The notes under the pieces: model-generated
The model's database searches: none
Seen by the model: only the letters and a program-made list of their open reading frames with translations
What the model was told of the DNA's origin: nothing
Source: Desulfomicrobium sp. UBA5193
GTDB taxonomy: Bacteria; Desulfobacterota; Desulfovibrionia; Desulfovibrionales; Desulfomicrobiaceae
Assembly (NCBI GenBank): GCA_002412965.1
Contig: DHWB01000010.1
Coordinates: 144,126 to 199,359, forward strand
DNA: 55,234 nt
Direction of reading: 5' to 3'
In this document: in pieces, positions 49,833 through 55,234 of the stretch
Layout of the letters: each line of letters begins with the position of its first letter
How positions within the stretch are numbered: the first letter of the stretch is position 1
Program-made: the position numbers and the translations under genes

Positions 49833-51170
49833 TCATGTCAGCCCGTGCTCACTCATTTTGATATACAACGCCCGGCGGGAGATGCCGAGCAGCTTGGCGG
49901 CTTTGGTGCGACTCCCCTTGGACTCCTTCAAGGCCTCGCGTATGGCACCCCGCTCCACCTCCTTCATGACCGTTCGCAGTGGCACAGGTTCCGGACTCTG
50001 AGGGCAGGCACCTGGCAGCGCGACGCCGATAGAGCGCAGAGTAATGATCTGCCCGTCGGAAAGAAGGACCGCCCGTTCGATCAGATTCTCAAGCTCCCGG
50101 ATGTTTCCAGGCCAGGACGCCTCCATAAAATGCTTCAGCACTGCCGGATCCACCTTCGAGACGGTCTTGCCGTAGCGTTGAGTGGCTCGGCGGATGAAAA
50201 AATCAATCAGTTCCGGCAACTCATCCCTACGTTCACGCAGAGGGGGCAGGGTCACGGGAATGACTGAGAGGCGGTAGAAGAGGTCAGAGCGAAATCGTCC
50301 AGCCAGGACTTCCTCCTGGAGATTACGGTTGGTGGCGGCGATAAAGCGCACATTGATGCTGACCCCTTTGTTGGCACCTACCGGCCTGATTTCGCGCTTC
50401 TGCAACGCATGCAACAGTTTTGCCTGAGTCGCGAGACTTATCTCGCCGATCTCGTCCAAAAAAATCGTCCCTCCCTGGGCCTGTTCAAGCAGACCTCGCC
50501 GGGCCGACAGGGCGCCCGTAAACGCGCCCCGCACATGGCCGAAGAGTTCGCTTTCAAGCAACGTTTCAGTCAGGGCAGAGCACTCGATGGTGTAGAACGG
50601 TTTGTCGCGCCGATTGCTCATCGCGTGAATTTTTCTGGCCATCAACGTCTTTCCTGTTCCGGTTTCTCCCTCGATGAGGATAGACACATCGGAATCGGTC
50701 ACTCTGGCCATGTCGTCCATGAGATTTTGCAAGCGGGAGTGTTTTCCGACGACCACCCCTTCATCGTCCTTCCCGCGCGGGCCCGACAGGTGTCGCTGAA
50801 GTCGCCCGAACTCAACCCCCCGGGCACAGATATCTTCAAGTTCATTGAGTTCGAACGGCTTGGTTATGTAATGAAAGGCACCATCCTGAATCGCTTCCAC
50901 GGCCATTTTGATGTTGCCGACGCCCGTCATCATGACGATCGGCAGGCTGGTCTTGTTGAACCTGATCCAGTTCAGCAGTCCCATTCCCCCAATACCCGGC
51001 ATGGCCACATCGGAAAGAACCAGGTCCACATCATGCTCGACGAGAAGCACGAGGGCGATTTCGGCGGATTCGGCGCAAAGCACCCGGTACTGCTTGCACC
51101 TGAAGTATTTTTCAAGAACAGAGAGCATGTCTCGCTCATCGTCGACAAGAAGAATGGTCGGCTTTATCAC
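49833..51170 (-). CDS. NtrC-family sigma-54-dependent response regulator
   Basis: The 445 residues have a receiver domain with phosphorylation site D54 (VLSDVAMPG), a sigma-54-interacting AAA+ domain with Walker A GETGTGKT and the sigma-54 contact motif GAFTGA, and a C-terminal Fis-type helix-turn-helix (RTKAAKLLGISRRALYIKM). It would activate sigma-54 promoters when phosphorylated by the kinase encoded just upstream. The GTG start at 51170 overlaps the kinase stop as GTGA. Its targets are not visible; assT and its upstream gene are the nearest candidates. Confidence 0.96.
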   Translation of the reverse strand: MIKPTILLVDDERDMLSVLEKYFRCKQYRVLCAESAEIALVLLVEHDVDLVLSDVAMPGIGGMGLLNWIRFNKTSLPIVMMTGVGNIKMAVEAIQDGAFHYITKPFELNELEDICARGVEFGRLQRHLSGPRGKDDEGVVVGKHSRLQNLMDDMARVTDSDVSILIEGETGTGKTLMARKIHAMSNRRDKPFYTIECSALTETLLESELFGHVRGAFTGALSARRGLLEQAQGGTIFLDEIGEISLATQAKLLHALQKREIRPVGANKGVSINVRFIAATNRNLQEEVLAGRFRSDLFYRLSVIPVTLPPLRERRDELPELIDFFIRRATQRYGKTVSKVDPAVLKHFMEASWPGNIRELENLIERAVLLSDGQIITLRSIGVALPGACPQSPEPVPLRTVMKEVERGAIREALKESKGSRTKAAKLLGISRRALYIKMSEHGLT

Positions 51171-53089
51171 ACCTCGCTCCTATCGTTACTGACCGGCAAC
51201 TCCAGAATTATCCGCGTGCCCTTGCCTTCCTCGGATTCGACATAAATGACACCCCCATGCTGCTCGATGATCCGCCCTACAACGAAAAGCCCCAGGCCAA
51301 ACCCTCCGGGCTTGCCGGTCTTCATGAATGGATCGAAAATAACGGGCAACATTTCTCGCCGGATACCGCACCCGCTGTCCTGAACACTGACCCGGACATA
51401 ATCGGGACTTGGATAGTCGCAAAATATGATGACAAGTTTTTTCTCCTTCACCTCATCCATGCTCTGCAGGGCGTTCAGGATCAGGTTAATGAACACCTGC
51501 AGCAATTGGTCCGGGTCTCCGGTTATGCGCTGCGGTTTAACCGGTTCAGGCATGGACAGCACAACACTTCGCATTTTTGGCGCCAAAAAAGACAGGCTGT
51601 CCCGAACAACCGCCAGCAAATCCACCTCCTGCGCATGAAACTCTTTGGGCTGGGCCAGGGTCATCAGTTCCCGGGTAATCTTTGCGGCACGCTTTGCGTT
51701 GCGAACGATTGCGTCCAGGCAACTCTCGGACTCGGATTCAAATCCGGGGGTGCTGAGCAGGGAAGCATTGGATGTGATGACGCCCAGAGGGTTGTTGATC
51801 TCGTGCGCGACGCAGGCCGCCATCTTGCCGATGACAGCCAGACGCTCGGACTGTATCAGTTCGTATTCCAGACGCTTTCGAGTCGAGATATCCCGAACAA
51901 AACAGCACAGGGTCTCTTCTCGCCCCCTGTACTTTACCATCCCAGCCGCAATTTCGACATCCCGTTCACCTTCATGCCCTGCGCGAAACCGAAATTGCTC
52001 CACGCCGACGGTCTTGCTTCCTGCGACACTGCGGAGAAAATTTTCAAGCCCGGGAACGTGTGCATCCACGACAAGATCGAAAAGGGAAGCAGGGCTGCCC
52101 GGATCATTGCTTTGCAAAATGCCCCCTGAACTGTCCACCACATAGATGCTGTCTGGGGAGGACGCGACCAACTGCTTGAACTGCTGTTCCGAATCTTCGA
52201 GGTTCGAGCGTATGCTGGCCACCCTCCGGCGCAAGGCCCAATTCCATGCAATCGCCAGCAACAAAACACCCACGACAGTAAAAATGTAAGGGCGCACGTA
52301 CGAACCATAGTGATCCCAGAATTCGTAGGCAGCCATCCTGCCTCTCCACTTGCTTATCAACGACTTATGAAAACCGCTTGCATCAATAACCTCGTATGCG
52401 GCCTTGAGCCGCTCGCGCAAACGCAGGTTTCCCTTACGGACCAGCATTCCCGTGGAATGCGATTCCAGAGGCTGGCCGACAATTTTCAGGTTTTTGAGAC
52501 CCTCACGCTCAATGTTGGTCAGGGCGACGACGTCCGTCGGCGCCAGGAAGACGTCGGCCTCTTTCCTGTCCAATCGGATTACGGCCTCTCTGTGGGAATT
52601 GACTTCGATAACAGAGGTCAACTCCGGGTGCGGAATGAAACGCGCGTAGCCATCCCCCTTGATAACAATAACGCGCTTCCCTTCGAAATCATCCGGTCCA
52701 CCGATGGTGAACTGGGCTTTATGCACAATAATGACACGTTGGAATGGAGGGAGGGAAAACTCGATATACTCGAACGCAGACGTGGTCCTCTCGTCCAACA
52801 ACTCCGCAACGCAGAAATCAAGTTCCCCGCGCTCCAGCGCTGCGAGCCGATCCCCTTTGTGCATGGGAGTAAAAGCCACATCGACACCCATGAGTTGCGC
52901 CAATTCGCCCGCCAATTCGGGAGAGGTCCCGCGTAATTGACCGGTTGCATTGTCGACAAACGACTGGGGGGGGGACTCCTTGGCCAATCCCACCCGCAGC
53001 ACTTCCTTGTCTTCGGCCCGGGAAGCGGGGCAAAGGCTGAACAGAAGCGCGATAACGGTCACAGTGACGCGCAGGAGATATGCCGACAT
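51167..53089 (-). CDS. Sensor histidine kinase with periplasmic amino-acid-binding-type domain
   Basis: The 640 residues comprise a signal peptide ending near residue 25, a periplasmic SBP family 3 domain (about 28-255; starts EVLRVGLAKESPPQSF), a transmembrane helix (about 267-287), a PAS domain (about 300-400), a HisKA domain with phospho-acceptor H429 (ACVAHEINNPLG), and an ATPase domain with the DSGCGIRREMLPVIFDPF and GFGLGLFVVGRII boxes. It probably senses a small periplasmic ligand and phosphorylates the NtrC-type regulator. A run of nine C residues (52966-52974, minus-strand C) encodes SPP near residue 40 and is a possible slippage site. Confidence 0.95.
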   Translation of the reverse strand: MSAYLLRVTVTVIALLFSLCPASRAEDKEVLRVGLAKESPPQSFVDNATGQLRGTSPELAGELAQLMGVDVAFTPMHKGDRLAALERGELDFCVAELLDERTTSAFEYIEFSLPPFQRVIIVHKAQFTIGGPDDFEGKRVIVIKGDGYARFIPHPELTSVIEVNSHREAVIRLDRKEADVFLAPTDVVALTNIEREGLKNLKIVGQPLESHSTGMLVRKGNLRLRERLKAAYEVIDASGFHKSLISKWRGRMAAYEFWDHYGSYVRPYIFTVVGVLLLAIAWNWALRRRVASIRSNLEDSEQQFKQLVASSPDSIYVVDSSGGILQSNDPGSPASLFDLVVDAHVPGLENFLRSVAGSKTVGVEQFRFRAGHEGERDVEIAAGMVKYRGREETLCCFVRDISTRKRLEYELIQSERLAVIGKMAACVAHEINNPLGVITSNASLLSTPGFESESESCLDAIVRNAKRAAKITRELMTLAQPKEFHAQEVDLLAVVRDSLSFLAPKMRSVVLSMPEPVKPQRITGDPDQLLQVFINLILNALQSMDEVKEKKLVIIFCDYPSPDYVRVSVQDSGCGIRREMLPVIFDPFMKTGKPGGFGLGLFVVGRIIEQHGGVIYVESEEGKGTRIILELPVSNDRSEV

Positions 53090-53209
53090 AAGACCCTCAG
53101 GAATGGGAAGTTGACCGGAACCGGCCGAGTCCGATGGGTATCGCGCAACCAGCGAATCGGTCTACCCAAAAAGATCATTGAGTCTTTCAGAAATCACGCT
53201 GGAAAGAAA

Positions 53210-53233
53210 GGCCGGAGCATTGCCGCTCCGGCC
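53210..53233 (-). terminator. Hairpin downstream of assT (distal)
   Basis: GGCCGGAGC (53210-53218) pairs with GCTCCGGCC (53225-53233). On the minus strand it is followed by TTTCTTTCC, a weak U tract. It may back up the proximal assT terminator. Confidence 0.6.
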
Positions 53234-53297
53234 CATAGGACGCGCATGTCACTGAATCATAGGCCAAAAGGCATATGCTCATTGTCATCGGAAAATA

Positions 53298-53319
53298 CGC
53301 CGCGCCCGAAGGCGCGGCG
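53298..53319 (-). terminator. Terminator of assT (proximal)
   Basis: A 9-bp stem, CGCCGCGCC (53298-53306) with GGCGCGGCG (53311-53319). On the minus strand the loop is the stable TTCG tetraloop and the next bases are TATTTTCC. It lies 24 bases after the assT stop. Confidence 0.7.
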
Positions 53320-53342
53320 ATCACATCAATCGAGTTCGACAA

Positions 53343-55085
53343 CTAATACCCAGCGCCGATGCCGCCGGTTCCTGCGGCCCCGGCGCCACCGCCGCCGACG
53401 CTGATCCCTCCGCCGAAACCGAACCCTTTGAAGTATTTGTTCCACTTCTTGGGATCATTGAGCGGACCGAGCGGCTTCAACTTCTTGCCTTTGAAGCCGC
53501 TGAAGTTCGGGCTGTAGCGCCAGGCGCGGAAGACCTGGCCATCCACCCCGGCGGGCCGATATTTGTACATTGTAGCTGTTGGCGTGTAGTGAGGATCAGC
53601 CGCCAGCATCGCCTTCTGATCATTTGCCCGGGGCATGCAGTAGGGATTCACAAAATCCCAAACCACGTCGCTATTCATGCAGAACAAGTCCGTATTCCAA
53701 ACGCCTGTCTTGGTCGGGGTGATCTCGAAGATATGCCCAGACTCGCCAGAAATGACCATGGTGTTTCCATTGGGCATGCGCTGGACGCCGGAGATATGCC
53801 AGCTGTAAAATCCCTGGCGCTCGTATGTCCCCCATGCCAATTGCGGGGTGAAGTACATGACGATTTGGTTGGAGATGGAATTGCTTGTTCCTACACCTGC
53901 CACATCTTGACGAACATAGGACGCCGTCTTCCAATTATCCTTCGGCGCGTTGTACGAACTGGCATTAGTCGTATATGGGTTGATTTCCACGATCGCGGAT
54001 GCGCCATCTAAATACGGAGAGCCTACCGTCTTAGGTTTGGGGCCGGAATTGGAAAAAAGGAGAAAGTTGCCTTCTCCCGGCAAACCTTCAGGAATCCAGT
54101 GTACAGTATGCGATCCACCGATTTGACTGTCGTTCTTGCCAAATGAGGTCTTTCCGCCGACCGACTTTATGCCTGCTGGATATTTTGCAGGATTGTACTC
54201 ACTCGGGTCTCCCCAACGATACGCAAAATCGCCAGCAGCGCCTTGCGCTTGCTCCGTTGTAATGTTGTGTTTAAAAACGTAGAATGAATCCATGAAAAAT
54301 GGATTCAACAAAAGTTCGTCACGATCAGGATTGTAAAAAACTGAATTGCCGTGTACAAAATCACCGCCGATAGATGTTGCATTTTTAACATAATACTTTC
54401 CATAATCTGTAATATTTTCGCTGTAGCGAGAACCTGTAGTATTCTTGTTCTGAATCATTCGATCCCAAAATTCCCATTGCCAGATCAAGTTGCCTTTCAT
54501 GTCGAATTCAAGAATGGCATCTGTATCGGCCAATCCTTTTACAGCGCCAAAGCCTGTCTCAAGGTCTCCACACGTAAAACCTGCGGCCTCCACCTCCGCC
54601 TTTGAGCGCAGGACGCGAGCAAGGATGAAAACCGTCTGCGATCCATCCTTCTTCTTTGCAACGCGCCACTCATGATGAAAAACAGTCTGTCGTGTCACTC
54701 CATCGGAACAGACAATGCCGGGGATCTTCGCCTCGGTTGAGTTGCCTGGCGCTATGAATTTCTGAACGATCTTGCCGTTCCAGTCCATTAACACCAGAGG
54801 GTTGCTGTAGTTGTGGCGATCTCCAAAGATACCGAACAAATACCCATCTTCCGTCAGCATCGGATTACCTACGCCGGGCCACTTATTCACAAGATTGCCC
54901 TGCATGTCGATGAGGTAGGTGTCAGTGCCTTGTTCGGGATAATACAGTGTGTAGCCTTTACTGGCCTTGTTCTTGTCCCAGTAGAGGGTTCCCGTTGGGC
55001 CTGTCAGAGACTCGTACGCGAAGGCTTGACCTGCCATGAGCAGGGTCAGCATCACCGCGACGAGAAATCTTCCTTTGTTTGTCAT
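53343..55085 (-). CDS. assT: Periplasmic arylsulfate sulfotransferase (AssT family)
   Basis: This enzyme family moves sulfate from phenolic sulfates to other phenols in the periplasm, without PAPS. The 580 residues have a signal peptide (VAVMLTLLMAGQAFA) and a six-bladed-propeller-type catalytic domain. Conserved histidine segments are visible: FHHEWR, FVHGNSVFYN, SHTVHWIPEG and SWHISGVQRMPNGNTMVISGESGHIFEI. A glycine-rich tail (GFGFGGG...GGIGAGY, about residues 551-580) is unusual. The middle of the gene is clearly more AT-rich than its neighbours, which hints at horizontal transfer. It starts 18 bases after the stop of an outer-membrane protein gene and is probably co-transcribed with it. 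The dsb genes often linked to assT are not seen here. Confidence 0.92.
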   Translation of the reverse strand: MTNKGRFLVAVMLTLLMAGQAFAYESLTGPTGTLYWDKNKASKGYTLYYPEQGTDTYLIDMQGNLVNKWPGVGNPMLTEDGYLFGIFGDRHNYSNPLVLMDWNGKIVQKFIAPGNSTEAKIPGIVCSDGVTRQTVFHHEWRVAKKKDGSQTVFILARVLRSKAEVEAAGFTCGDLETGFGAVKGLADTDAILEFDMKGNLIWQWEFWDRMIQNKNTTGSRYSENITDYGKYYVKNATSIGGDFVHGNSVFYNPDRDELLLNPFFMDSFYVFKHNITTEQAQGAAGDFAYRWGDPSEYNPAKYPAGIKSVGGKTSFGKNDSQIGGSHTVHWIPEGLPGEGNFLLFSNSGPKPKTVGSPYLDGASAIVEINPYTTNASSYNAPKDNWKTASYVRQDVAGVGTSNSISNQIVMYFTPQLAWGTYERQGFYSWHISGVQRMPNGNTMVISGESGHIFEITPTKTGVWNTDLFCMNSDVVWDFVNPYCMPRANDQKAMLAADPHYTPTATMYKYRPAGVDGQVFRAWRYSPNFSGFKGKKLKPLGPLNDPKKWNKYFKGFGFGGGISVGGGGAGAAGTGGIGAGY

Positions 55086-55103
55086 ATTCCTTCTCCTTTG
55101 CGA

Positions 55104-55234
55104 TTAATCTTCGGAACCGAAGCGGCAGGTGAGCTGCAGGCCCACTTCCCAAGGATCGGCGGCGTCATCGGCTTCGATGCTGTCGGCGTAGTTCCAGGTC
55201 GTGGCGTCGCCGGCGAAGAGGTAGGCGCCGATGG
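55104..55234 (-). CDS. C-terminal end of a predicted outer-membrane beta-barrel protein (partial)
   Basis: The last 42 codons of a minus-strand gene run in from the right window edge and end with TAA at 55104-55106. The sequence (IGAYLFAGDATTWNYADS ... WEVGLQLTCRFGSED) looks like the final beta strands of an outer-membrane protein, with alternating hydrophobic residues and an aromatic near the end. The family cannot be told from this piece. It lies directly upstream of assT and probably shares its transcript, so it may serve as the pore for the sulfotransferase's substrates. Confidence 0.6.
   Translation of the reverse strand, partial: IGAYLFAGDATTWNYADSIEADDAADPWEVGLQLTCRFGSED

Noticed and set aside
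1..55234. CRISPR arrays, prophage genes, rRNA operons, riboswitches
   Set aside because: I saw no regularly spaced direct repeats, phage structural genes, rRNA sequence or recognisable riboswitch core in the window.

Overview
The window reads as chromosomal DNA from a GC-rich sulfate-reducing deltaproteobacterium of the Desulfovibrionales. A Desulfomicrobium- or Desulfovibrio-like genome fits best. The signs are a broken [NiFeSe]-hydrogenase gene that still carries its in-frame UGA, a periplasmic arylsulfate sulfotransferase, a hydrogenase-4-like membrane complex, a periplasmic-binding-domain sensor kinase with an NtrC-type regulator, and repeats of a kind I associate with deltaproteobacteria. 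There is no rRNA here, so the genus is an inference.

Layout. Bases 1-1712 hold tRNA genes (Glu, Gln, Glu, Glu, Lys, all minus strand) and serS. Bases 1929-4016 are groES-groEL behind a CIRCE-like operator and ahead of a strong terminator. Bases 4097-14278 (minus) are an eight-gene, translationally coupled operon for a multisubunit membrane complex of the group-4 hydrogenase / complex I superfamily. Its large subunit lacks the Ni-binding cysteine motifs, so it looks like an 'energy-converting-hydrogenase-related' (Ehr-like) complex rather than a hydrogenase. Inside the operon lies a gene for a helix-turn-helix plus PTS EIIA(Ntr)-like protein, and two mutually inverted MITE-like repeats bracket the electron-transfer subunit gene.

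Bases 14780-30652 (plus) are a complete-looking division and cell wall (dcw) cluster: mraZ, rsmH, ftsL, ftsI, murE, murF, mraY, murD, ftsW, murG, murC, ftsQ, ftsA, ftsZ. Most genes overlap by four bases and MraZ-box repeats precede mraZ. murB and ddl are not in it. A radical SAM gene follows. Bases 32339-41129 hold a membrane-anchored propeller/GGDEF diguanylate cyclase divergent from a TonB-dependent receptor, an amino-acid ABC transporter operon without an ATPase gene, and a universal stress protein. Bases 41574-47480 hold pal, a chemotaxis receptor, an L,D-transpeptidase, a Tat-exported DUF882/M15-type protein and a small lipoprotein.

Bases 47783-49798 are a patch of broken genes: an internally deleted IS3/IS2-type element, an AAA ATPase gene cut by that element, an in-frame thioredoxin/CcdA chimera, and a deleted hysA 3' end with the UGA selenocysteine codon still readable. 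Bases 49833-55234 (minus) hold an NtrC-type response regulator and its sensor kinase, then assT and the tail of an upstream outer-membrane protein gene.

How it fits together. The dcw cluster, pal, the L,D-transpeptidase and the DUF882 protein serve envelope growth and division. The Ehr-like complex probably couples an unknown soluble redox reaction to ion translocation. The 47.8-49.8 kb scar suggests loss of a [NiFeSe] hydrogenase and a cytochrome c biogenesis/thioredoxin locus through deletions near a mobile element.
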